10,082 nucleotides of DNA from Chloroflexi bacterium RBG_16_57_11. GTDB taxonomy: Bacteria > Chloroflexota > Anaerolineae > Anaerolineales > UBA4823. This document shows, in pieces, positions 4,900 through 10,082 of the stretch (position 1 is its first letter; every line of letters begins with the position of its first letter). Position numbers and translations under genes: made by a program. Below the pieces are notes generated by a model that was not told the DNA's origin, searched no databases, and saw nothing but the letters and a program-made list of their open reading frames with translations. The DNA lies in assembly GCA_001795165.1 (NCBI GenBank), contig MGNS01000143.1:1-10082 (forward strand). Direction: 5' to 3'.

Positions 4900-4924
4900 C
4901 GCGCTGGACTCCCAGCCGTTCTAA

Positions 4925-6313
4925 ATGTCTCTTCGCGCCCGGCTGGCATTTCTCTATACGGCAATTGTTGGGGGAATATTGTTTCTATTTGGCATGGCGG
5001 TATATGTCTCCGTCAGTGCTACGTTGATTAATCAGGTGGATGCAAAATTAGAAGCGGAAGCGGAAATTATCCTGGCCTCGATCAAGGTAGGGGCGATGGG
5101 GGTGACCGGGATTTCAGAGCTTGATCGCTTCAGTGACATTTATATCCAAATCTGGGATCCGGATGGTCAGCTGGTTTCCTACTCTCAGAATATCGCCATG
5201 TATAATGCCGCGCTGGACGAAGAAGGGAAATCAGCCAAGAAACCTTACTATCGTGATGTGACGATTGCGAATCGCGCCTACCGTGTTTTAACGGTGCCGA
5301 TGGTGTATCCTGGTACCTCCCGAATCGTCGGTGTTCTTCAGGTCGGAACAGCTATGGACGTAGTCAAAACTACGCAACGGGTTTTGTTGGGGGTTTTATT
5401 TGTTGGCGCAGCAATCTCGATGTTAATTGCCGGGATTGCGGGATGGTTTAGCACAAATCAGGCTTTGACGCCTTTAGAGGCGGTCACGCAGACCGCGCTG
5501 CAAATTACCCGGGCAGATGACCTATCCCGCCGGATTCCATACAAAGGCCCACCTGATGACGAAGTCGGACAATTGATATCCGCCTTTAACCAGACGCTCA
5601 GTCGACTGGAAAATTTATTCAACACCCAGCGCAGGTTCATCGCAGATGTAGGCCACGAATTGCGCACACCGCTCACAGTAATCAAAGGGAATGTGGACTT
5701 GATGCGCCGGATGAATTGTACCGATGACGAGTCTATGGATAGCATCGAGAGTGAGGTAGACCGCCTGACACGGCTGGTGGGTGACTTGTTATTATTGGCG
5801 CAGGCGGAATCGGGTAAATTGCCTCTGGCAAACAACCTGGTCGAGCTAGATTCGCTCGTCCTCGAAGTGATGAGCCAGATGCGCATCCTGACTAAGGATC
5901 GAATCAAATTGACACTCGGGGAGTTTGATCAAGTGCTGGTTTGTGGCGATCAAGATCGATTAAAACAAGTGTTGCTCAACCTGATCGGTAATGCCATCCA
6001 ATACACGCCGTCGGGAGGAGAGGTAGTTGTTGGGGTTGGAAAGGTTGATGAGCGGGCAAGGATCATGGTAACAGATAATGGGCCCGGAATTCCAGCCAAG
6101 GACCTGCCCCATATCTTCGAGCGATTTTACCGAGGCGAAAAATCTCGGACTCGCCCCCGAGATGGCAAAGGTTTCGGCTTGGGCCTTTCGATTGCGTATT
6201 GGATTATTCGTAATCATGGGGGGATCATAGAAGTCTCATCCAAGGAGAAAATTGGCACGACCTTTTGTGTGTGGCTGCCATTAGCACAATCTGGGTGTCA
6301 GGAACCAGGCTAA
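4925..6313 (+). CDS. HAMP-domain sensor histidine kinase
   Basis: This gene encodes a 462-residue inner-membrane kinase that partners the preceding response regulator. In order: TM1 at about 8-30, an extracytoplasmic sensor of about 120 residues (32-150) with no recognised motif, TM2 at about 152-174, a HAMP linker (~175-230), a dimerisation/phosphoacceptor domain with H244 (FIADVGHELRTPLTV), and an ATPase domain with N-box LNLIGNAIQYTP (N356), G1 box VTDNGPGIP (D384), F-box IFERFYRGEKSR and G2 box GKGFGLGLSI. All catalytic boxes are intact. ATG 4925 directly follows an in-frame TAA, so it is the first possible start, but no Shine-Dalgarno is visible in the 25-bp gap. Translation may rely on coupling to the regulator gene. 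Confidence 0.95.
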   Translation: MSLRARLAFLYTAIVGGILFLFGMAVYVSVSATLINQVDAKLEAEAEIILASIKVGAMGVTGISELDRFSDIYIQIWDPDGQLVSYSQNIAMYNAALDEEGKSAKKPYYRDVTIANRAYRVLTVPMVYPGTSRIVGVLQVGTAMDVVKTTQRVLLGVLFVGAAISMLIAGIAGWFSTNQALTPLEAVTQTALQITRADDLSRRIPYKGPPDDEVGQLISAFNQTLSRLENLFNTQRRFIADVGHELRTPLTVIKGNVDLMRRMNCTDDESMDSIESEVDRLTRLVGDLLLLAQAESGKLPLANNLVELDSLVLEVMSQMRILTKDRIKLTLGEFDQVLVCGDQDRLKQVLLNLIGNAIQYTPSGGEVVVGVGKVDERARIMVTDNGPGIPAKDLPHIFERFYRGEKSRTRPRDGKGFGLGLSIAYWIIRNHGGIIEVSSKEKIGTTFCVWLPLAQSGCQEPG

Positions 6314-6351
6314 AAAAACCGATGAGCGCATTTACAAACGCTCATCGGTTT
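6312..6351 (-). terminator. Terminator shared by convergent genes, oriented mainly for the minus strand
   Basis: A perfect 13-bp stem AAACCGATGAGCG/CGCTCATCGGTTT (6316-6328 with 6339-6351) closes a 10-nt loop. On the minus strand it is followed by a T7 run (A7 at 6312-6318 of the + strand), so it is strong for the membrane-protein gene. On the + strand only TTT follows, so it is a weaker end for the kinase gene. It begins at the kinase stop codon. Confidence 0.9.
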
Positions 6352-6369
6352 ACCAAAATAATCCTCCCA

Positions 6370-7158
6370 TCAACTTCGCAATTGATTTCCGGATTGATTG
6401 ACAGGCGTCCTTGAAGCACTCGAGCCATAAGTGGAATTCGAGGACGGCCGGGCAGAAACTGGATGGTAAGTCGGCTCCGGTTTTTCGATATAGCTCCCTT
6501 CGTAAGACGGACTTGAAGCCATCTTCGATGAGCGCGTGTTGTTTGGTCCGGCTGATGCGGACCGGAAGGCTGGCGCTCGATTATTCGTCACGGTAGCCGG
6601 TGCGGGGATTGCAACAGGGCGGGAATTTGCTCGCGACGGTGAGTAGATGCGCTGGTCATCCTGAGAGAATAATCGATCTCCCGCAACGGAGAAGGTGCCG
6701 ATGATCAGCACCCGGATCAGCCATACCAGGACAGCGACGAAGACTGGCACGGCGCGCAAAATAACCTCGCGACTGGCAACCGCATTACCGACATCTTGCC
6801 GCTCGAGAATTGCCAGTGAGACACCCCACCAGGTCAGCATGGCATTCATCGTCGCCGCCAGGAGCCAGGCCCCGAACAAGTACCAGGCTTCATTTTGGGC
6901 TGGCTGGCGTTTTTCATGATCCGTGGGTGTAAACAACCGGGCAATACCGGCAAAATCAATGCCACAGAATGCTATTGCCAGGATGGTAGCCCAGCTTATG
7001 CCGGCGAATGAGAGGTCTCCGAGCAAATCTTCCAAGGCAAATTCCGTGGTGCTGAAATTGAACATTTCAAAAGCGAACAGGGCGGTGACAATGATGACGC
7101 CGAAGACCAAACCGCGACGTAATTGAAACCGTCGAGCAAAAACAAGATTCTTGTTCAT
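6370..7158 (-). CDS. Unrecognised four-helix membrane protein with Ser/Pro-rich tail
   Basis: This gene encodes 262 residues that I do not recognise as any named family. A basic N-terminus (MNKNLVFARRFQLRRG) precedes four hydrophobic segments at about 16-34, 52-75, 91-117 and 132-158. The third is Trp/Met-rich (LTWWGVSLAIL) and the fourth contains a charged arginine (VLVWLIRVLIIG). The last ~100 residues (165-262) are rich in Ser, Pro, Asn and Ala and low in hydrophobics, so probably a disordered tail; by the positive-inside rule both ends may be cytoplasmic. ATG 7158 is preceded by GGAGG at 7 nt; an in-frame start at 7257 lies in the promoter. It is transcribed from the minus member of the overlapping promoter pair, with a leader of about 100 nt. 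Confidence 0.75.
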   Translation of the reverse strand: MNKNLVFARRFQLRRGLVFGVIIVTALFAFEMFNFSTTEFALEDLLGDLSFAGISWATILAIAFCGIDFAGIARLFTPTDHEKRQPAQNEAWYLFGAWLLAATMNAMLTWWGVSLAILERQDVGNAVASREVILRAVPVFVAVLVWLIRVLIIGTFSVAGDRLFSQDDQRIYSPSRANSRPVAIPAPATVTNNRAPAFRSASAGPNNTRSSKMASSPSYEGSYIEKPEPTYHPVSARPSSNSTYGSSASRTPVNQSGNQLRS

Positions 7159-7208
7159 CTTAAGCCTCCATATTCCATCTAAAGACCTGTTGGTGTCATC
7201 TTGTGCGG

Positions 7209-7248
7209 ATTGGATTTTTGTATCCAATTGTAAGGTTGACAAAAATCC
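7209..7248 (-). promoter_or_regulatory. Competing hairpins in the minus-strand leader
   Basis: Two perfect inverted repeats share a segment. ATTGGAT/ATCCAAT (7209-7215 with 7222-7228) has a 6-nt loop, and GGATTTTTGT/ACAAAAATCC (7212-7221 with 7239-7248) has a 17-nt loop. They cannot form together. Both lie in the 5' leader expected for the membrane-protein mRNA, upstream of its ribosome-binding site. The outer repeat also overlaps the plus-promoter -35. Confidence 0.45.
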
Positions 7249-7264
7249 AGGCTTCAACTATAAT
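7236..7264 (+). promoter_or_regulatory. Full-consensus promoter for the lytic transglycosylase gene
   Basis: TTGACA (7236-7241), a 17-bp spacer and TATAAT (7259-7264): every consensus base of a sigma-70-type promoter with ideal spacing. The start point is expected near 7271, giving a 5' leader of about 63 nt before the ATG at 7334. It overlaps completely with a mirror-image promoter on the other strand. Confidence 0.9.
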
Positions 7265-7265
7265 C

Positions 7266-7294
7266 ATTATAGAACAAGTGTTCTATTTTGTCAA
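7266..7294 (-). promoter_or_regulatory. Full-consensus promoter for the membrane-protein gene
   Basis: On the minus strand TTGACA (7294-7289) is followed after exactly 17 bp by TATAAT (7271-7266). Its -10 abuts the plus-strand -10 with one base between (TATAATCATTATA, a perfect palindrome, 7259-7271). The start point is expected near 7259, about 100 nt before the ATG at 7158. Two polymerases could not occupy both promoters at once. Confidence 0.9.
7269..7286. promoter_or_regulatory. 18-bp palindromic operator across both promoters
   Basis: ATAGAACAAGTGTTCTAT has 8-bp perfect arms with a 2-bp centre. It overlaps the -10 and spacer of the minus promoter and the start point and first transcribed bases of the plus promoter, so a bound dimer should block both. 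The core GAAC-N4-GTTC matches the SOS boxes bound by LexA of Bacillota and Actinomycetota (known consensus); that this organism's LexA or another dimeric repressor binds it is inference. Confidence 0.75.
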
Positions 7295-7333
7295 GAGGTA
7301 TTTAGAACTGTTTTTTCATTATTTAGATGAACA

Positions 7334-8038
7334 ATGGACGACGAATTTTACGAAGATGATTATGAATATTATTACGAGGAGGAAGGCGATTTTTTGGATT
7401 CCTCCGATTTTGAGCCATACGATGAACTGGGGCTTTATCCTGATCCTCTTCTCATCGCCGCGGTCACATGTGTGTTTTGTCTATTTATTTTTGGTTTTCT
7501 TTCAAAATTGACCGTCCGCATATTTGGGTCAATTTCAGCTGGCAGTAATTTGGCGCAAACTTCCGAGCAAAACTCTGCGTCACCAAACCAAAATAGACTC
7601 CCATCCTGGAATGGTGAGTGCCAGGTCAGTGCCCATTATCCGGCAAAAATCACCCGCTGGTGCGATCTAATCACAAAATATTCTACCGAACACAGCCTCG
7701 ATCCTGATTTGATCGCCGCCCTGATCTGGTTGGAAAGCGGTGGTAATGAACTGGCATACTCTCGTAGTGGTGCTGTCGGGCTGATGCAAATTATGCCCCG
7801 CGATGGCATCGCGGCTAGCTTTACCTGCCCGAACGGTCCATGCTTCAAAGATCGACCATCTTCCGACGAGCTACGAGATCCGGAATATAATATTGCGTTC
7901 GGGACAAGGTTTCTATCGGGTCTTATCCGGCGAAATGGTAATCTACGCGAAGCCCTAAAATCCTACGGGCCAATGGATGCAGGCTATTCTTATTCGGATA
8001 AGGTGCTAAATATCTTCAACCGATACAAGAACGATTAA
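7334..8038 (+). CDS. Membrane-anchored SLT-type lytic transglycosylase
   Basis: This gene encodes 234 residues. The N-terminus is extremely acidic and Tyr-rich (residues 1-35, for example DDEFYEDDYEYYYEEEGD). A single membrane anchor follows at about 38-58, then a linker, then an SLT/goose-lysozyme-like domain (about 100-230) outside the membrane. The catalytic region is LIAALIWLESGGNELAYSRSGAVGLMQIMP, with E134 of the ES motif as the expected general acid that cleaves peptidoglycan with anhydro-sugar formation. Cysteine pairs C96/C110 and C165/C170 in the external part may form disulfides. ATG 7334 has only a weak ribosome-binding site; an out-of-frame ATG 7 nt earlier opens a 10-codon frame across the start. 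It is expressed from the divergent promoter pair and shares the operator with the membrane-protein gene. It could serve wall remodelling or a secretion/conjugation apparatus; the sequence does not decide. Confidence 0.88.
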   Translation: MDDEFYEDDYEYYYEEEGDFLDSSDFEPYDELGLYPDPLLIAAVTCVFCLFIFGFLSKLTVRIFGSISAGSNLAQTSEQNSASPNQNRLPSWNGECQVSAHYPAKITRWCDLITKYSTEHSLDPDLIAALIWLESGGNELAYSRSGAVGLMQIMPRDGIAASFTCPNGPCFKDRPSSDELRDPEYNIAFGTRFLSGLIRRNGNLREALKSYGPMDAGYSYSDKVLNIFNRYKND

Positions 8039-8086
8039 GTCCCAAAATCAGCCTACCGGAATATTTGTCCGAAGAATTATTTCCAT

Positions 8087-8464
8087 TTACTTGGGAGAAT
8101 GCTCACCAGATACCAGATGGAAGTGTAATTCTCCCACCTCTTGATAACTCCCCCCATTCACGATTAACCGATAACCGAGTTTCTCAAGGTTCATCCTGAA
8201 GACCATTTCACGCACACATCGCAATACGTCTTCCATCAATTCGGACCGGTAAAGATCCGGCTGATCTGCCAAACGAGCTAAATCCCGAATCGCTTTTTTA
8301 GGAACAATGAGTATATGTATCGGATAAACGGGCTTCGGATGGTAAAACGCAAGCAGAAGCGATGTCTCGTACAACCGATTAACCGGTAATATCGAGTTCA
8401 AATGCTCGAACATCCAACCTATGCTCCTACTTCCTAAACCGGAACGCGCATATTTGATCAGCAT
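8087..8464 (-). CDS. HIT-family protein with altered histidine triad
   Basis: This gene encodes 125 residues. The HIT fold is visible as an N-terminal strand pair (ETSLLLAFYHPKPVYPIHILIVPKKAIRDL, about 33-62), a helix, and the C-terminal motif VNGGSYQEVGELHFHLVSGEH. In the family the motif is H-x-H-x-H-x-x with the middle His as the nucleophile that attacks nucleoside phosphoramidates or phosphates. Here it is E112-L-H114-F-H116-L-V, so the nucleophile is kept but the first His is Glu. ATG 8464 is chosen because it gives a typical N-terminus and starts 14 bp after the SDR stop; the longer in-frame start at 8593 would overlap the SDR gene by more than 100 bp. The ribosome-binding site is weak (AGAGAAG). 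It is the last gene of the minus-strand operon. Confidence 0.85.
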   Translation of the reverse strand: MLIKYARSGLGSRSIGWMFEHLNSILPVNRLYETSLLLAFYHPKPVYPIHILIVPKKAIRDLARLADQPDLYRSELMEDVLRCVREMVFRMNLEKLGYRLIVNGGSYQEVGELHFHLVSGEHSPK

Positions 8465-8478
8465 ACTTCTCTGGTGCT

Positions 8479-9201
8479 TTACTCCCACGGGTTCAGCATA
8501 GTCTGTATCAAAATAGGCGTACCGATTTTTATATTCTCCCGGCGAGTCAGCAGCCAAATAGCCAGATCGGCAATGTCTTCGGGGTACAGGCACTTTGAAT
8601 GATCCAGACCGGATGAATCTGCGGTCATTTCCGTCACGACCATACCCGGACAGATCGTATTCACACGGATATTAAAATCCTGTACCTCTCGCTGGACAAA
8701 TTCCCCAAAATCGTTCAGTGCATGTTTCGAGACGCCATAAGCAGCATCCTGCAGATAATATTCAATGCCCGATTCGGAGCTAATATTTATGATATGCCCG
8801 GCGCGCTGCTGGCGCATCACGGGTAACACTGCGCGGGTTGTTAGAAACGGACCACGCAGATTGACTTCCAGGACACGGTCCCACTCATCTACACGCAACT
8901 CTTGCAATGGACCACCTGCAGAAATTCCTGCATTATTGACCAGGATATCAATCCGGCCAATATTATCCAGCACAGCTCGGGCAAGTCGCTCGACGTCTTT
9001 CTCTTTGGAGACATCCGCTTGCAGGGCTTGAGCGGAACCGCCTGCAGCCTGGATATCTACGGCAGTTTTCTGTATCCGATCCAAACGCCGGCCACATAGA
9101 AACACCCGCGCCCCCTCACCGGCCAGGGCGATGGAGATTCCACGCCCAATCCCGGTGCCGCCGCCGGTGACAATAGCAACCTTTCCGTCCAGACGCTTCA
9201 T
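8479..9201 (-). CDS. Short-chain dehydrogenase/reductase (SDR), classical
   Basis: This gene encodes 240 residues of a classical NAD(P)-dependent SDR oxidoreductase, presumably cytoplasmic. The cofactor motif TGGGTGIG is at 12-19, with R38-R39 after the second strand (CGRRL) suggesting NADP(H) preference. D63-V64 binds the adenine, NNAG is at 89-92, and the catalytic set N114, S142, Y155 and K159 is complete (INISSES ... YGVSKH). ICPGMVVTEM at 183-192 is the usual loop after the active site. The substrate cannot be inferred. ATG 9201 follows GAGGAGG that overlaps the stop codon of the upstream gene, so the two are translationally linked. A longer in-frame reading upstream is just the antisense-shifted frame of the neighbour and is not part of this protein. 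Confidence 0.95.
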   Translation of the reverse strand: MKRLDGKVAIVTGGGTGIGRGISIALAGEGARVFLCGRRLDRIQKTAVDIQAAGGSAQALQADVSKEKDVERLARAVLDNIGRIDILVNNAGISAGGPLQELRVDEWDRVLEVNLRGPFLTTRAVLPVMRQQRAGHIINISSESGIEYYLQDAAYGVSKHALNDFGEFVQREVQDFNIRVNTICPGMVVTEMTADSSGLDHSKCLYPEDIADLAIWLLTRRENIKIGTPILIQTMLNPWE

Positions 9202-9217
9202 GGTATCTTTCGCCTCC

Positions 9218-10082
9218 TCAGGTGAGTTGGAAATCATAGTGAGGGATCGAGGTGCTCTTTTCAAAAGTGCAGCTTTCGAACACGCGTTGATCCGTCGAGG
9301 ATACCCGCACCCGCACCTGGGTGATTTTATTCGCAGGTTGGCCGGCAAAGCGCACCAACCACTCTCCTGGACCGAACTCCTGGGCATCGAGCAGGCGAAA
9401 ATCATCAACGCCATGCGCGGCGAGCTGCTGGCGCAGAAAATATTCCGCCGCCTGCACGACAGGCTTATCAGTAATCCTCCCGCGCAGGTTTGGCAGGTAA
9501 ATCCGGTCGTTGCGATCTGCTTCAAGAATAGCCAGCGCGACCTCGGGGCGCACCCGGCCGTACGCCAGGCCATGCGGCATGCACAGCAGGTTAGCGGCGA
9601 AGCGATGCCCGCCGACATGGGTGCACTGCCATACCTGTGGCTGTGGACCGGATTGTGTCGCCGCGGATAGAGCGTTGTAAACCGGCAAGCCATGGCGGGC
9701 GCAACACCGGTCGCGACGCCCGTTGCCGCAAACCAGATAAAGCGGGGTTTCGTACAGGTACGGGTTATAGGCAGCCTCACCCGACAGGACGGCAGGCACA
9801 TCCAACGCCAACAAGTCCGGGTAATCGGCAAGCCAGAAAGCATACATTCGCGGGGGTTGCGCTGAAAGCACAGCGATAAAGAGGCGAATGCGCCTCACCT
9901 GGTGTAGGCTTGGCTGGGTTTTTATGAGTAGCGTCTTCAAGCCTCTCACTTGTGTACCCAGCTCGCTCAAGCGGGCTTTGACTGGCTCCGGGAGGCCGCT
10001 TTCTTCCACGGCTTTTCCCCCCCAGGTTCCGGTATATTCCAGTAGCAGGTAAACCTGGGCCTGTGGGGCGGTGCCGTACAGA
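9218..10082 (-). CDS. Sucrase/ferredoxin-like family protein (5' end outside the window)
   Basis: The visible 287 residues match the sucrase/ferredoxin-like family, whose C-terminal part is a thioredoxin-like [2Fe-2S] ferredoxin fold. Diagnostic segments are LYLVCGNGRRDRCCARHGLPVYNAL and VWQCTHVGGHRFAANLLCMPHGLAYGRV, which supply the cysteines and histidines expected to hold the cluster (CGxGxxDxCC and HxGGHRFA). The reading frame stays open to the right edge with family-like sequence (GTAPQAQVYLLLEYTGTWGG), so the GTG at 10009 is internal and the true start lies beyond the window. The gene heads the minus-strand operon with the SDR 16 bp downstream; an electron-transfer role beside an oxidoreductase is plausible but unproven. 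Confidence 0.88.
   Translation of the reverse strand, partial: LYGTAPQAQVYLLLEYTGTWGGKAVEESGLPEPVKARLSELGTQVRGLKTLLIKTQPSLHQVRRIRLFIAVLSAQPPRMYAFWLADYPDLLALDVPAVLSGEAAYNPYLYETPLYLVCGNGRRDRCCARHGLPVYNALSAATQSGPQPQVWQCTHVGGHRFAANLLCMPHGLAYGRVRPEVALAILEADRNDRIYLPNLRGRITDKPVVQAAEYFLRQQLAAHGVDDFRLLDAQEFGPGEWLVRFAGQPANKITQVRVRVSSTDQRVFESCTFEKSTSIPHYDFQLT

Noticed and set aside
7203..7511. Plus-strand frame covering the divergent promoters
   Set aside because: It spans both promoters and the operator and then runs out of frame through the transglycosylase gene.
8039..8086. Possible terminator between the convergent transglycosylase and HIT genes
   Set aside because: Only a 4-bp CGGA/TCCG pairing with no T-run is visible in this 48-bp gap.
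8465..8593. Longer HIT protein beginning at 8593
   Set aside because: It would overlap the SDR coding end by over 100 bp; the extra residues do not resemble the family, whereas ATG 8464 does.
9274..9289. CGAACACGCGTTG, a partial look-alike of the operator palindrome
   Set aside because: It breaks the symmetry in the right arm and lies inside a coding region far from any promoter.
9131..9670. 179-codon plus-strand frame in the right-end region
   Set aside because: It is antisense to the well-supported iron-sulfur protein gene and SDR start, with no motif of its own.
9202..9843. Apparent N-terminal extension of the SDR by about 214 residues
   Set aside because: This stretch is the wrong frame of the sucrase/ferredoxin-like gene; the SDR has its own ATG 9201 with a GAGGAGG site.
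1..10082. CRISPR array, insertion sequence, prophage or attachment site
   Set aside because: No regularly spaced direct repeats with unique spacers, no transposase or integrase frame, and no duplicated tRNA end were found on reading both strands.

Overview
The window is bacterial chromosomal DNA of moderate GC content. Its left 4.2 kb is a translation/transcription core cluster on the + strand: the 3' end of tuf (EF-Tu), rpmG (L33), tRNA-Trp(CCA), secE, nusG, rplK (L11), rplA (L1), rplJ (L10) and rplL (L7/L12). After rplL comes a strong terminator instead of rpoBC. The acidic N-terminal extension on NusG, the separation of rplJL from rpoBC and the look of the accessory genes (membrane-anchored SLT transglycosylase, HIT protein, sucrase/ferredoxin-like protein) suggest a member of the Chloroflexota, perhaps Anaerolineae. 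That assignment is an inference from gene content; no 16S or similar marker is present.

The ribosomal part is rich in RNA-level regulation. Near-identical stem / asymmetric-loop / stem elements precede both rplK and rplA and look like L1 autoregulatory sites. An extended -10 promoter just after rplA feeds a roughly 200-nt L10-type leader, in which an antiterminator and an intrinsic terminator compete for the same segment before a TTG-started rplJ. Two of the intergenic regions carry arrays of 15-bp quasi-palindromic tandem units (three units between tuf and rpmG, four units starting on the rplJ promoter).

At 4.2-6.3 kb lies an OmpR-type response regulator and its HAMP histidine kinase, which closes on a hairpin shared with a convergent minus-strand gene. 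From 6.37 to 8.04 kb two divergent genes, an unrecognised four-helix membrane protein (-) and a type-II membrane-anchored lytic transglycosylase (+), are driven by two full-consensus promoters (TTGACA-N17-TATAAT on both strands). These promoters overlap completely, with back-to-back -10 boxes and one perfect 18-bp palindrome lying across them. This compact mutually exclusive switch is the most striking unexplained structure in the window.

The right end (8.09-10.08 kb) is a minus-strand operon: a sucrase/ferredoxin-like protein (its 5' end lies beyond the window), a classical SDR oxidoreductase and a short HIT-family protein whose histidine triad is altered to E-x-H-x-H. No insertion sequence, prophage gene or CRISPR array was seen.
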